Assembly: GCA_964496125.1 (NCBI GenBank)
Contig: CAZBXE010000001.1
Coordinates: 186,001 to 250,000 of the forward strand
DNA from: CAZBXE01 sp964496125
GTDB taxonomy: Bacteria > Chlamydiota > Chlamydiia > Chlamydiales > CAZBXE01
DNA: 64,000 nt
Reading direction: 5' to 3'
Part shown: positions 41,605 through 51,518 of the stretch, one piece after another
How the letters are laid out: each line of letters starts with the position of its first letter
How positions within the stretch are numbered: position 1 is the stretch's first letter
The notes under the pieces: generated by a model
What the model was told of the DNA's origin: nothing
The model's database searches: none
What the model saw: only the letters and a program-made list of their open reading frames with translations
Program-made: the position numbers and the translations under genes

Positions 41605-42504
41605 TCAGGTTGTGAAGGCAGGACTGTCGACGGAGCAGCCCATGCAGTGAAGGCCATTATCCACTTGCAAAGTTACACCGGTAATGGCAGCAGCCAGGGG
41701 CGATGCTAAAAAAGCAGCCGTAAACCCAATATCGCTTCCTTCCATCTCTTTGCTTAGAGGAGCGTTTCTTGTTGCATAGTGGATCATTTTTTCAATGAAA
41801 CCAATCGCTTTTGCAGCACGGCTTCTATAGGGGCCAGCAGAGATGGTGTTCACACGGATACCCCATTTTTGACCAGCTTCCCAGGCAAGGGTTTGTGTAT
41901 CGCTTTCAAGTGCGGCTTTAGCGCTGCTCATCCCACCGCCATAACCTGGGATCGTGCGCTTAGCAGCGATAAAGCTTAAGGAAATTGCTGAGCCACCTGC
42001 ATTCATCAGAGGGCCTAGATGGGAAAGAAGACTGATGAATGAGTAGGCAGAGGAGCTGACCGCTTCTAAATAACCCTTTCGGGATGTCTCAAGAAGAGGT
42101 TTTTTCACCTCCGGTGCATTGCCGATGCAATGCACAAGGATGTCGATGTTGCAAAAGTCTTGTTTGATCGCTTCTGCAACTTCAGATACTGTGTATCCTG
42201 TGTGTTCTTTATAACGTTTGTTCTCCCGAATTTCTTCAGGGACATCGGCAAGAGAGTCAAAGGCAGCATCGAGGGGGTAGATCTTTGCAAAGGTAAGGAG
42301 GGTACCATCGGCAAGCTTTCTCGACTCGTCAAACTTTCCTGCATCGAGTGCCATGGTAAAAATTTTAAGGACAGGTGTCCAGGTGCCGACAATAATCTCA
42401 GCTCCCGCTTCAGCAAGCGCTTTGGCAATCGACCAGCCATATCCTTGGTCATCACCAATTCCTGCAATAAAAGCTTTTTTTCCTCTTAGGTCGATTTGAA
42501 GCAT
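41605..42504 (-). CDS. fabI: Enoyl-[acyl-carrier-protein] reductase (NADH)
   Basis: 299 residues, close to the chlamydial/plant FabI length. MLQIDLRGKKAFIAGIGDDQGYGWSIAKALAEAGA is the start typical of that group, with the extended loop WTPVLKIFTMALDAGKFDESRKL that distinguishes it from E. coli FabI. Catalytic motif: FIAAKRTIPGYGGGMSSAKAALE (Tyr and Lys) near residue 190. It finishes each cycle of fatty acid elongation. Convergent with pncA over a 63-base gap. Confidence 0.95.
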   Translation of the reverse strand: MLQIDLRGKKAFIAGIGDDQGYGWSIAKALAEAGAEIIVGTWTPVLKIFTMALDAGKFDESRKLADGTLLTFAKIYPLDAAFDSLADVPEEIRENKRYKEHTGYTVSEVAEAIKQDFCNIDILVHCIGNAPEVKKPLLETSRKGYLEAVSSSAYSFISLLSHLGPLMNAGGSAISLSFIAAKRTIPGYGGGMSSAKAALESDTQTLAWEAGQKWGIRVNTISAGPYRSRAAKAIGFIEKMIHYATRNAPLSKEMEGSDIGFTAAFLASPLAAAITGVTLQVDNGLHCMGCSVDSPAFTT

Positions 42505-42558
42505 GCCCCACCTCCTTTTTGGCCTGATTATAGGGAAGGAAAGAAAAAAAGAAAACGG

Positions 42559-44745
42559 CTAAGTTTTGATTTTGGCCGCGGCTTGCTTAAGGATAAGCGA
42601 CTGTGAGTTTAGCTGCTCGATCGTATGACCGAATTGATGGATTGACTCCGTTGTGTTCTGGGCAACTTCAGATAGCTGCATAATCGCCTCGTTGATTTGC
42701 CGAGCTCCCCTCGACTGGGCTTGCATCCCCTCATCAATCGACTCGAAACGAAAAGTCAAGATCTCTACCTGCTCGATGATTTTCGTAAGCTGTCCTCCCA
42801 CCGTTTGCACCTGCTCCACACCATGTCGTATCTCTTTGGCAAAGTCATCTACTCCAAGGACGCTTGCGGATACAGCTTGCATGATCTCACTTACGATCTT
42901 CTCAATGTCAAGCGTAGAGATTGCTGTCTGATCAGCAAGATGACGGATTTCCTGCGCAATTTGGAGAAAACTAGACCCAAATTCTCCAGCTTTTTCCGAC
43001 TCAATCGATGCGTTTAAAGAAAGAAGGTTTGTTTGCTCGGCAACTTTGGTTATGGTGGTGATGACTCCTGTGATAGACCCTGCCTTTTCATTTAAGATTG
43101 CAAGCCTTGTCGCAAGGCTAGAAGACGCCTCCACCATGTGGCGCATAATCTGCTCCATGGAGGCAAGGCTCTCTTTTCCCGAAGAAGCAAGCGTTTCTGT
43201 CTCTTCTGCAACAACGCGGGCTTGACTTACCGTATCAGCAAATTCTTTGGCTGTGGTGGAGATTTCGCTTGCCGTGACAGAAATTTGTCGTGTGGTTGTT
43301 TCTTGTTGGAGTATTACGGCTTCCTGCTCTTTTGAGGCTGAAGCTATATCTTCAGCTGATGAGGAAAGACTATTTCCTAATTCTCTTAGTTTTAAGATGA
43401 TGTCTTCAAATGAGTTAGCCATGCTATTGAAGGCAATACCCACCTCGTCAATCTCATCCTTTTTATCCTGAGAGACAGGTACGCGGCATGTAAAGTCTCC
43501 GCTGGACAGCTGCTTGGTAGCCGCAATCAACTGGCGGAGCTGGAGCACTGTCCGCTCTAAGTTTTCTGCCATGGCATTAAAGGATAGACTCACCATCCCC
43601 ACTTCGTCATGGTAATAAATGGGAACCCTTGCCGTTAAATCACCTTCCGCCAGCCGGCTTGTGCCCTTCAATAGACCATCGATACCGAGAAGTCCTTCGT
43701 GGATCATGAAGAGCGTTACTAAGAAATAGACAACCATGAAGAAGATGGAAAAGCCAAGAATGGAAAACTTTTTGGTAATGATTCTTTGCTTTTGGATTTT
43801 TAGGATTTGGTTCATGTGTGAAAGTGTTTCTATCCAGAAGAGGTGACTATCTTCCTCTGCGTCCATGATTTCTTTATGAATTTCCTCGTAGTTTGGCAGG
43901 TCTTTTGTAGTAGGACCAAACTTATCCAAAAGTTCCTTCATTGCGTCAATATACTTGATCAAAAGGAATTGGGAGAAGTTTTCCTTCACACTCGTAATAA
44001 CGCTGGGGTCTTCAAATTCAAGGCTTTGTGCGAGGAGTCTCTCCGTGTCTTTGAGGGAGTGTTTAAGCCAGGCTTTTGTGAGTAAAATGGCTTTAGTGTT
44101 TCCCGATTCGACTTCTTGGTTGAGGTTCTGGAGCAGCTGCTGCTGCCCAGGCAGATCGAGTAGGACTTTGTTCATGTAGTATTCTGAATAGAGGTCAGCT
44201 TGGATAGGTAGATTCGAGCGTTCTACAATATAGTAGAGTAGAGCCCGTGTATTTTGCATCAGCTCATTGTGTAGTTTAGTGACCTCTTTTGAAGTAAGAC
44301 CTGGCATTTTTTTTAAAAGTGCTTGCCAGCTTTGTCTAAGCTGCTTGGGGCTCATTTGAAGCAGGCTTCTATTGGCAAAGCTCTCTTCGCTTGTCTCTAA
44401 GACTTTTTCAAGGTTTTCGTTTGCAAAAATAAGCGTTTGCATGGCCTGGTTGATCGTCTCTTGCTTTTCGATGAGATGGCGGCGTATGGAAGTTTGGCCT
44501 CGCAAGAGAGTTTTTGCCAAATCCTCATGCTGCGGTATGGCTTCCATAAGGGGTCTGATTTCACTTTGTAGTTTAATTCCTGCGATCTGGAGATCGATTT
44601 TAGCAATCGCTGCGTTGTATTTTATATTAAGAATCTGGGCTAGTAGGAAAAAACTAAGGAAAAAAGTGCCCCCTATGATGTAGTGCTTCTGGAAGAAGGT
44701 GAGCTTGTCCATGAAAGCTGTGAAGAAGGAGTATTTCCAAGTCAT
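42559..44745 (-). CDS. Methyl-accepting chemotaxis protein-like receptor 1
   Basis: 728 residues. TM1 at about 20-40, an external helical sensor domain of about 300 residues with many Gln/Leu, TM2 near 325-345, then two HAMP domains in series (EGDLTARVPIYYHDEVGMVSLSFNAMA and SGDFTCRVPVSQDKKDEIDEVG) and the MCP signalling domain with hairpin tip QTNLLSLNASIESEKAGEFGSSF. The IExEKAGE wording and AQEIRHLADQTA match the receptor group used for alternative cellular functions. The start overlaps the other receptor gene by four bases. No CheA, CheW or flagellar genes are seen in the window. Confidence 0.85.
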   Translation of the reverse strand: MTWKYSFFTAFMDKLTFFQKHYIIGGTFFLSFFLLAQILNIKYNAAIAKIDLQIAGIKLQSEIRPLMEAIPQHEDLAKTLLRGQTSIRRHLIEKQETINQAMQTLIFANENLEKVLETSEESFANRSLLQMSPKQLRQSWQALLKKMPGLTSKEVTKLHNELMQNTRALLYYIVERSNLPIQADLYSEYYMNKVLLDLPGQQQLLQNLNQEVESGNTKAILLTKAWLKHSLKDTERLLAQSLEFEDPSVITSVKENFSQFLLIKYIDAMKELLDKFGPTTKDLPNYEEIHKEIMDAEEDSHLFWIETLSHMNQILKIQKQRIITKKFSILGFSIFFMVVYFLVTLFMIHEGLLGIDGLLKGTSRLAEGDLTARVPIYYHDEVGMVSLSFNAMAENLERTVLQLRQLIAATKQLSSGDFTCRVPVSQDKKDEIDEVGIAFNSMANSFEDIILKLRELGNSLSSSAEDIASASKEQEAVILQQETTTRQISVTASEISTTAKEFADTVSQARVVAEETETLASSGKESLASMEQIMRHMVEASSSLATRLAILNEKAGSITGVITTITKVAEQTNLLSLNASIESEKAGEFGSSFLQIAQEIRHLADQTAISTLDIEKIVSEIMQAVSASVLGVDDFAKEIRHGVEQVQTVGGQLTKIIEQVEILTFRFESIDEGMQAQSRGARQINEAIMQLSEVAQNTTESIHQFGHTIEQLNSQSLILKQAAAKIKT

Positions 44746-46964
44746 AAAGTTCCATAGGGAGTTGGCATTTTGATTTTTGAGATTGCCACCTTGAGGTCGT
44801 TTGCCGATAGATTGAGGTGCTGCAGGGTATTTCGGAATTGGTGGATTGATTCAGAGGAGTGTTGTGCCGTTTGGTTAAGCTGACGGATGGCGTTATTGAT
44901 CTGTTCCGCACCGGTAGATTGTGCCTGCATTCCTTGATTGACAAGTTCAAAATGGTCGGTAAGGACGTGCACCTGTTCAATGATTTTTGACAGCTGCTCT
45001 CCTACGATACGCACATGCAGAGCACCGTTCTTGATGTCTGCTGTAAATTCATCTACCCCTTGAACGCTTCTTGCAACGGCAGCAGTAATTTCTTCAACCA
45101 TTTTTTCGATGTTTAAGGTAGCTATGGCTGTTTGGTCGGCAAGACGCCTAATTTCTCGGGCAATCACAGCAAAGCTCTTACCAAATTCGCCAGCTTTTTC
45201 CGCTTCGATGGATGCATTTAGGGAGAGCAGATTTGTTTGGTCAGCAATCTTTGTGATCGATACAATGATCAAACTAATATTTTTTGCTTTGTTGCTCAGT
45301 ACAACAAGCCGATTTCCGATGCGAGAGCAAGACTCCACCATGGAGTGCATAATTCTTTCCATTTGCGTTAAACTGTCTTTGCCTGCTGTTGCCAGCTTAG
45401 AGGTTTTTTCAGCAACATCAGTGACCTCTTTAACGGTGATGGCAAATTCCTTGGCTGTATCAGAGATTTCGTTTGCTGTTACCGCGATTTCTCGTGTTGT
45501 GGCTTCTTGTTCGAGGATCATGGCCTCTTGCTCTTTGGAGGCATTCGAGATTTCGTTGGCAGAAGCTGTCAAGTGGATACCTAGTTCTTGGAGTTGTCCA
45601 ATGATATCTTCAAAGGATTGGACCATATTGTTAAAGGACAAGCCCACTTGACCAATTTCATCGGCCGTATTTGTGACTTCGACACGGGCATTGAAATCCC
45701 CTCGAGTCAGTTTTTGCGTAGCTTCAATGAGGCTTTTTAGCTGATGAATGATCCTTTGTAAGCTAGTTGCCATTTTATTAAAGGAGATCCCTACCGATCC
45801 CACCTCGTCGTGGTAAAAAACAAGCACGCGTGTATCGAGTTTCCCTTCTGCTATTTTTTGGGTCGCTTCGTGCAAAGCGTGCACTTGTTTTGCTGTAGAG
45901 CGGATCAGGAAATAGCCGAGAAAGAGTGCTGTGATAACAAAGGGTAAGGGGAGGACAAGAGAGAGTATTCCCTCTAGAATAAGGCTGTTTCTCTTGGCAT
46001 CAAGAAGGTCAAGCGTTAGGTTCAACGTGTCGTCCCAGAGGGTGCCGGTCCCCCTTAATGCGTCCTCTGCTTTGGGGATAAACTGTGCGTTCGTTGCGTC
46101 ATTTCTTTCACTTTTGAGAAGATCTGCAAACTGCGTAATGGGCCGAAGATCATCTTGAAAATGATATTTAGCCACTGCTTTAAGGTTCTTTTTTGCTCCT
46201 GGGGCTTTGCTTTCTGCCTCGATTTTTTGAAGAACCTCTTTTGTTTTCAGCACAGTTGCCGAAAGAAGGCTCGTTAAGACCCTCAAATTGGCAAGCTCCT
46301 CTTCTTTTGCCTTCCCCGAGATAATTTCCTTGTCAACTGCAGTTGCGGAAATCAAAAACCGCTCCATTTCTGGAAGCTCGTGGTTCAAGAGTTCAAAAAG
46401 CTCGTGGACTGTCATATCGACATGGAGGCTGATCAGGAGTTTGCTAGCTGTGATTTCCAAAAGCGCATAGGTTTTTGCAAGAAGTTGTTCATGGAGAAGG
46501 TTTTGTCGTTCCAAAGCCCCGTCTCTTGCAGCCTTTTTTAGGCTTTCATAGTTGTTTGCCATTTCCTCGGGGCGAGGAAAGGGAAGAGACCCTGACTCCA
46601 CAAGGACTTGCCCAAGAAGGGCCTGCTGGTAGATGGGGGCATTTGATTTTAACGATTGGAAGGCAGAGTCGAGCTTTTGTTCAAAGTGTTTGATTTGCTC
46701 TTCCTTGCCTTCTAAGATCTTATCGGAAGCTCCTTGTAGAATCTGGAGCTGCGGCAGGTATTTTAAGATCTCCTGGAGAGGCTCTTGTAGCTTAACGCCG
46801 ATGATTTGCCTATCTGTTTGCTCTATCAGTTCTCTTTGTTCCTGAATGGTGAAGTAACAGAGCGGTAGATAGGAGACAAAAAAGAGCGCCATTGCCAAAC
46901 AGTACTTTTGGTTATAAGAGGCATGGCTCATGAAACGGAAATAGAGAGAACGATACTTGTCCAT
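44742..46964 (-). CDS. Methyl-accepting chemotaxis protein-like receptor 2
   Basis: 740 residues from ATG 46964 (AGGAG lies close by; a TTG at 47000 is in frame and overlaps the tsaC stop, so the start is not certain). TM1 near 24-40, an extracytoplasmic domain of about 270 residues, TM2 near 340-362, then two HAMP domains (EGKLDTRVLVFYHDEVG, RGDFNARVEVTNTADEIGQVG) and the signalling domain with tip QTNLLSLNASIEAEKAGEFGKSF and AREIRRLADQTAIATLNIEKMV. Clear paralogue of the gene downstream and cotranscribed with it. Cytoplasmic partners are not known. Confidence 0.85.
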   Translation of the reverse strand: MDKYRSLYFRFMSHASYNQKYCLAMALFFVSYLPLCYFTIQEQRELIEQTDRQIIGVKLQEPLQEILKYLPQLQILQGASDKILEGKEEQIKHFEQKLDSAFQSLKSNAPIYQQALLGQVLVESGSLPFPRPEEMANNYESLKKAARDGALERQNLLHEQLLAKTYALLEITASKLLISLHVDMTVHELFELLNHELPEMERFLISATAVDKEIISGKAKEEELANLRVLTSLLSATVLKTKEVLQKIEAESKAPGAKKNLKAVAKYHFQDDLRPITQFADLLKSERNDATNAQFIPKAEDALRGTGTLWDDTLNLTLDLLDAKRNSLILEGILSLVLPLPFVITALFLGYFLIRSTAKQVHALHEATQKIAEGKLDTRVLVFYHDEVGSVGISFNKMATSLQRIIHQLKSLIEATQKLTRGDFNARVEVTNTADEIGQVGLSFNNMVQSFEDIIGQLQELGIHLTASANEISNASKEQEAMILEQEATTREIAVTANEISDTAKEFAITVKEVTDVAEKTSKLATAGKDSLTQMERIMHSMVESCSRIGNRLVVLSNKAKNISLIIVSITKIADQTNLLSLNASIEAEKAGEFGKSFAVIAREIRRLADQTAIATLNIEKMVEEITAAVARSVQGVDEFTADIKNGALHVRIVGEQLSKIIEQVHVLTDHFELVNQGMQAQSTGAEQINNAIRQLNQTAQHSSESIHQFRNTLQHLNLSANDLKVAISKIKMPTPYGTL

Positions 46965-46996
46965 ACTCCTGGTAATAGGGGAAGGGGCGAGAAAAA

Positions 46997-47920
46997 TCAA
47001 TCTAAATTAGCAGCTTTGCGAAGCCGATGGAGAAGAGTTTCTTCGAGTGAATCTTTTTGGGGAAGCTCGCAGTAGGCGGTTTCTAAATTCATTCTATCAC
47101 AATCGTTTAAGAATGCGTAGAGCTTTTGCATGTACTCTTCATTGCTATGGATCTGAACAGAAAGGGACGTTTTTTTTATCGGACGAAACCCTATTTGGCC
47201 TACGTTTTTTTTAGGAACTGTTTCTAAATCCGGGAGAAGAAGCACTTTTGCATGGGGGGCGTAGTGGCGGTACTTTTGCCCCGGACTGATCGGTGCTGCC
47301 TCACCAGACCCCAGTCTTTTTTCAAGCCCCGGAATATCTTGTGCGAGCTGTTCGAAGGGGACCACACCGGGACGAACAAAATAGGGGATATCGTGAGAAA
47401 GATCAACAACTGTTGACTCCAACCCATGGAGAGAATCAGGACCAGCAAGAATTATATCTACTTTATCCTTAAATAGTTCTATGGCTAGATCTGTGCGGGT
47501 GATTGAGGGAAATCCGGACAGGTTGGCTGAAGGCGCGGCAATCGGAATTTCTGCTGCTGCTAGCATAGCATGCGCAATCGGAAGGCTGGGCACCCGAACA
47601 CCGATGGTGGGAAGCCCAGAAGAGTAGAGTTTTTGTTCCTTTTTACGAAAGATGAACGTTGTGGGTCCGGGCATATACCTCTGCAGAAGGGCAACTTGCG
47701 TCTCTGATACATAAGCAATCTCTGGGATTTGCTCGATGTAAGCCAGGTGCAGGATAAGAGGATTGTCTTTAGGTCTTCCTTTGATGGCGTAGATCCGCAT
47801 GCACGCCTCTAGATTGTAGGCCGAGGCTCCAATACCATATACGGTTTCTGTGGGGAAAAGGACAATTCCACCCCTTTTTAAACACTCTCCTGCTTCAAAG
47901 GGGTTATGAACAACTTTCAT
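46997..47920 (-). CDS. tsaC: L-threonylcarbamoyladenylate synthase (Sua5/TsaC type)
   Basis: 307 residues, the two-domain Sua5 form. GGIVLFPTETVYGIGASAYN near residue 17 and IYAIKGRPKDNPLILHL near 43 are the family motifs; IAAPSANLSGFPSITR near 130 and STVVDLS near 167 complete the YrdC domain. The C-terminal Sua5 domain follows (GEAAPISPGQKYRHYAPHAKV). It makes the threonylcarbamoyl-AMP for tRNA t6A. It overlaps recD2 by four bases. Its stop overlaps the start region of the receptor gene. Confidence 0.92.
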   Translation of the reverse strand: MKVVHNPFEAGECLKRGGIVLFPTETVYGIGASAYNLEACMRIYAIKGRPKDNPLILHLAYIEQIPEIAYVSETQVALLQRYMPGPTTFIFRKKEQKLYSSGLPTIGVRVPSLPIAHAMLAAAEIPIAAPSANLSGFPSITRTDLAIELFKDKVDIILAGPDSLHGLESTVVDLSHDIPYFVRPGVVPFEQLAQDIPGLEKRLGSGEAAPISPGQKYRHYAPHAKVLLLPDLETVPKKNVGQIGFRPIKKTSLSVQIHSNEEYMQKLYAFLNDCDRMNLETAYCELPQKDSLEETLLHRLRKAANLD

Positions 47921-50073
47921 GGCAACATCCCCGTCAAAGCTTCAAATAGGCCTGTATATCTACATTGCACCTCATTATTGGCAACAGCAATAAAAAGTGC
48001 CTTTTGCATACCCACAAGAACAACAAGCTTTTTTCCCCTTGTGACCGCTGTGTAGAGAAGGTTTCTGTGTAAAAGCTTATAGTGTGCGGTATGGACGGGC
48101 ATCACGACGCAAGGACATTCACTGCCTTGAAATTTGTGTACGGACACAGCATAAGCTAAGACAAGATCATCTAGTTCTAAAAAGGTGTAAATGACATCTC
48201 TATCATCCATCTGTACAAGCAATTCTTGGTCGCGAAAATCGATGCTTTTGATGATGCCGATATCTCCATTATACACTTCTTTTGTGTAGTTATTTCGGAT
48301 CTGCATTACCTTATCTCCCTCACAAAATATCTTCTCGCCGCGTACGAGGGGGGCATGCATGGGGTTTAGCTTTTTTTGAAGGGCAGCGTTTAGATTTGCA
48401 GTCCCTATGAGGCCTCGGTTCATGGGAGTGAGTACTTGTATCTCAGAGACGGGATTCAACCCATAGGTTTTGGGAAGTCTTACAGCAACAAGATCAAGCG
48501 TCATGTCTAGAACTTGGTTTTGTTCTTCTGCTGCCATAAAGAAAAAGTCGCTGTCTGCCTTATTGTGAAGATCTGGGCATTGTCCTTTGTTGATTCTATG
48601 CGCGTTTGTAATGATTTTAGAGCCGGCAGCCTGTCTAAAGATTTCTGTGAGCTCTGTCACAGGGAGTTTTCCAGATCGGATCATATCTTTCAGCACGTTT
48701 CCTGGGCCAACACTCGGCAGTTGATCCACATCACCTACAAAGAGAACCCTCGCTTTGTTAGGAATGGCCTTTAGTAGGCTATACATGAGGTAGGTATCGA
48801 TCATGCTGGCTTCATCAATGATGATCAATTCACAGTCCAGAGGATCCTCTTTTCCTTTTCGGAACTTTTTCTTTGCAAAGTCAAATGCGAGCAGGCTGTG
48901 GATTGTTTTTGCCTTCTCTCCAGTGATTTCTTGCATTCTCTTAGCAGCACGCCCTGTGGGGGCAGCTAAGATGATGTTGCCAGAGAGCTTTTTGCTGATG
49001 GCAAGAATTGCCTTTGTAATTGTGCTCTTCCCTGTACCAGGACCTCCTGTAATGATGTGTGCTTTTTCTTGAAGTGACCTGATGATCGCTTTCTTTTGGT
49101 GTGTCGCTAAAGAGATGCCAAGTGTTTTTTCGGCCCAAGCAACAGCTTTTTCTTGATCAATCTCACGGAGTGAGCAGTGTGAATTTTGCAATCTCTCCAC
49201 TTCTCTTGTAATGCCAGTTTCGCAAAGATAGAGAGATTTAAGCCAAAGAAAGATCTTGCCACTTGGGTAGGTTGCTTTCATAAGGCGCCCTTCGGCTACA
49301 AGAACAGATAACCTGGCGCTGATGTAGGTTTTTTCTACCGCGAGAATTTCGCCTGCTTTTTCAATGAACTCTTCTGCGGGATAGCAGACGTGCCCATCTC
49401 CTGAAAGCTCAGTAAACACATACTCAATCCCGGCATCAATGCGAGCTGTAGCATCTTTGGCAATACCCATGCTCTCTGCGATCTTGTCTGCAATTTTAAA
49501 GCCAATCCCTACGATATCGCGTGCAAGCTGAAATGGGTTTTCTTCAAGTTTCTGTAGCCCGTTTTCACCGTAAGCGCGAAAGATCTTCTTTGCGTAGGTG
49601 GGGCTAATGGAATACTTTTGTGCTTGGATCATGAGGTTTCTAATGGCTTTATGTTCATCCCATTGTTTTTCGATTTGCTCGACTCTTTTTTTCCCAATAC
49701 CGGGTACCTCTGTGAGTCTTTCTGGATCGTTGTCGATGATTGTAAGGGTGTCCTTACCAAAGACAGCGACAATCCTCTCGGCATAGGCTGGTCCAATCCC
49801 TTGCACAAGTCCAGAGCCTAAGTATTTTTTGATTCCCTCGACATCGGTCGGGGCTTCTGTTGTAAATGAGCTCACTTCGAGCTGCTGGCCGTAGGTAAGA
49901 TGGGATTTCCAAGATCCTTTGCAACGAATGGTTTCACCGACCTGTATGCCTGGTAGCAGGCCTACGATGGTGAAGGGGTCTTTTTTTCGCGGGACTTGCA
50001 GGGAGGCGACGACATAACCTGTCTCTTCATTCTGGAAGACGATTTTTTCCACAAATCCGGCAATTTCATCCAT
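47917..50073 (-). CDS. recD2: ATP-dependent DNA helicase RecD2
   Basis: 718 residues. An N-terminal OB-like domain (FQNEETGYVVASLQ), helix-hairpin-helix motifs (VPGIGKKRVEQIEKQ near 120), then helicase motifs: I AHIITGGPGTGKSTITKAIL near 335, II LIIIDEASMIDTYLM near 415, III VLFVGDVDQLPSVGPGNVL near 440, IV-VI to the end with YAVSVHKFQGSECPCVVMPV. The UvrD-like C-terminal domain is complete. Probably a 5'-3' helicase in repair. First gene of a recD2-tsaC-MCP-MCP operon. Confidence 0.93.
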   Translation of the reverse strand: MDEIAGFVEKIVFQNEETGYVVASLQVPRKKDPFTIVGLLPGIQVGETIRCKGSWKSHLTYGQQLEVSSFTTEAPTDVEGIKKYLGSGLVQGIGPAYAERIVAVFGKDTLTIIDNDPERLTEVPGIGKKRVEQIEKQWDEHKAIRNLMIQAQKYSISPTYAKKIFRAYGENGLQKLEENPFQLARDIVGIGFKIADKIAESMGIAKDATARIDAGIEYVFTELSGDGHVCYPAEEFIEKAGEILAVEKTYISARLSVLVAEGRLMKATYPSGKIFLWLKSLYLCETGITREVERLQNSHCSLREIDQEKAVAWAEKTLGISLATHQKKAIIRSLQEKAHIITGGPGTGKSTITKAILAISKKLSGNIILAAPTGRAAKRMQEITGEKAKTIHSLLAFDFAKKKFRKGKEDPLDCELIIIDEASMIDTYLMYSLLKAIPNKARVLFVGDVDQLPSVGPGNVLKDMIRSGKLPVTELTEIFRQAAGSKIITNAHRINKGQCPDLHNKADSDFFFMAAEEQNQVLDMTLDLVAVRLPKTYGLNPVSEIQVLTPMNRGLIGTANLNAALQKKLNPMHAPLVRGEKIFCEGDKVMQIRNNYTKEVYNGDIGIIKSIDFRDQELLVQMDDRDVIYTFLELDDLVLAYAVSVHKFQGSECPCVVMPVHTAHYKLLHRNLLYTAVTRGKKLVVLVGMQKALFIAVANNEVQCRYTGLFEALTGMLP

Positions 50074-50238
50074 ACCCTCCTTAGGATACGGGATGTCCCT
50101 AAAAAAAGAAACGACCCCGGGATAAAAAAAGATGAATGAGCAAGGGATCGGGGCACGAAAAAGGAAAAGCTCTTTTTCCTAGGTTGCCAAGAATGGCTTA
50201 ATCTTGGTAAAGAGATGTCTTAACAAAGTGAGGACCTC

Positions 50239-51507
50239 ATGACAGATTCCCCAAAAACAGACGATCTCTATTCCCACGCTCTCGCCCGGTTCCATGCCGC
50301 AGCTAGACATTTGGGCTATAAACAAGATGCTCTCGAGAGGCTCACTCATCACCATAAAATCCTTGAAGTCACGATCCCCGTCCGGATGGACGATGGGTCT
50401 ATGAAAAGCTTTACTGGATACCGCGTTCAGCACAACCAGTGGAAAGGCCCTTGCAAGGGAGGCATCCGGTATCACCCTGATGTAAGTGTAGATGAACTCA
50501 AGACGTTTTCCTTTCTTATGACATGTAAATGTGCCACGTTAGGTCTGCCCTACGGCGGCGGGAAGGGGGGGATCATTGTCGATCCTAAAAAACTTTCCAA
50601 AGGGGAACTAGAGCGTTTGAGTCGAGGCTACATCCGCCAAATCTTTTCTATCATTGGCCCCGACCAAGATATTCCGGCCCCTGACATGTACACAAATGAG
50701 CAGATTATGGCTTGGATGGTTGATGAATACAGCACTCTGAATGGTAAGCTTACTCCTGCTGTCATTACAGGCAAGCCGATTGCCCTGGGGGGAAGCTTAG
50801 GGCGCGCGAGCGCAACTGGCATGGGCGCATACTTTTGCATCAAGTATCTTGAAAGAAAGCAAACCTGGGAGCCTTCCAAAATGACTGTAGCTATCCAGGG
50901 ATTTGGAAATGCAGCTCAAAGCTTGGCCTCCCTTTTACATGGGGATGGATACAAGATTGTTGCGATTAGCGATTCGCAGGGTGGCATCTATAAAAAAGAT
51001 GGCCTTCCCGTGTCTGTGCTTAAGGCAGAAAAGGCAAAGGGGCATTCTCTTAAGGAAATTGCTAGCAGCCTGAAAGGGAGCGGGATTACAGAAGTATCCA
51101 ATGCAGACCTGCTTGAGCTGGGTGTTGATCTCTTAATACCAGCCGCCTTGGAGAGCGTGATTTCTGATAAGAATGCAAAACGCATACGCGCTAAGGTGAT
51201 TGTTGAGGTGGCCAACGCTCCAACCGATGCCTCCGCAGATCCAATTCTAAAACACCAGAAGATTACCGTAGTGCCGGATATCCTCGCAAATGCGGGGGGT
51301 GTAGTGGTAAGCTATTTTGAGTGGGCACAAAACCGGCAAGGGCTCTATTGGTCCGAAGACGAGGTGAACTCCCGTCTCAAAATGCTCATGGAAAAAGCGT
51401 TCGGTTCTATCTATACTCTCGTTCTTGAGAAAAAAATAGATTTGAGGGAGGCATGCTATGTACATGCTCTTACCTCCCTCTTGGAAGCGGATATTGACCG
51501 CACCTAA
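50239..51507 (+). CDS. gdhA: Glutamate dehydrogenase (Glu/Leu/Phe/Val dehydrogenase family)
   Basis: 422 residues; GAGGACCTC precedes the ATG. KGPCKGGIRYHPDVSVDE near residue 69 and LGLPYGGGKGGIIVDP near 99, with catalytic Lys, form the substrate site; PAPDMYTNEQIMAWM near 148; VAIQGFGNAAQSLASLL near 216 is the Rossmann loop; PDILANAGGVVVSYFEWAQN near 350 is the C-terminal helix region. It links ammonium and 2-oxoglutarate to glutamate. The upstream gap to recD2 (165 bases) is expected to hold divergent promoters. Cofactor preference cannot be told. Confidence 0.93.
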   Translation: MTDSPKTDDLYSHALARFHAAARHLGYKQDALERLTHHHKILEVTIPVRMDDGSMKSFTGYRVQHNQWKGPCKGGIRYHPDVSVDELKTFSFLMTCKCATLGLPYGGGKGGIIVDPKKLSKGELERLSRGYIRQIFSIIGPDQDIPAPDMYTNEQIMAWMVDEYSTLNGKLTPAVITGKPIALGGSLGRASATGMGAYFCIKYLERKQTWEPSKMTVAIQGFGNAAQSLASLLHGDGYKIVAISDSQGGIYKKDGLPVSVLKAEKAKGHSLKEIASSLKGSGITEVSNADLLELGVDLLIPAALESVISDKNAKRIRAKVIVEVANAPTDASADPILKHQKITVVPDILANAGGVVVSYFEWAQNRQGLYWSEDEVNSRLKMLMEKAFGSIYTLVLEKKIDLREACYVHALTSLLEADIDRT

Positions 51508-51518
51508 GCTCCATTAGG

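Noticed and set aside
45109..45651. 180-codon plus-strand frame rich in Ser/Ala
   Set aside because: Antisense to the MCP signalling domain; low-complexity composition is explained by the coiled-coil codons opposite.
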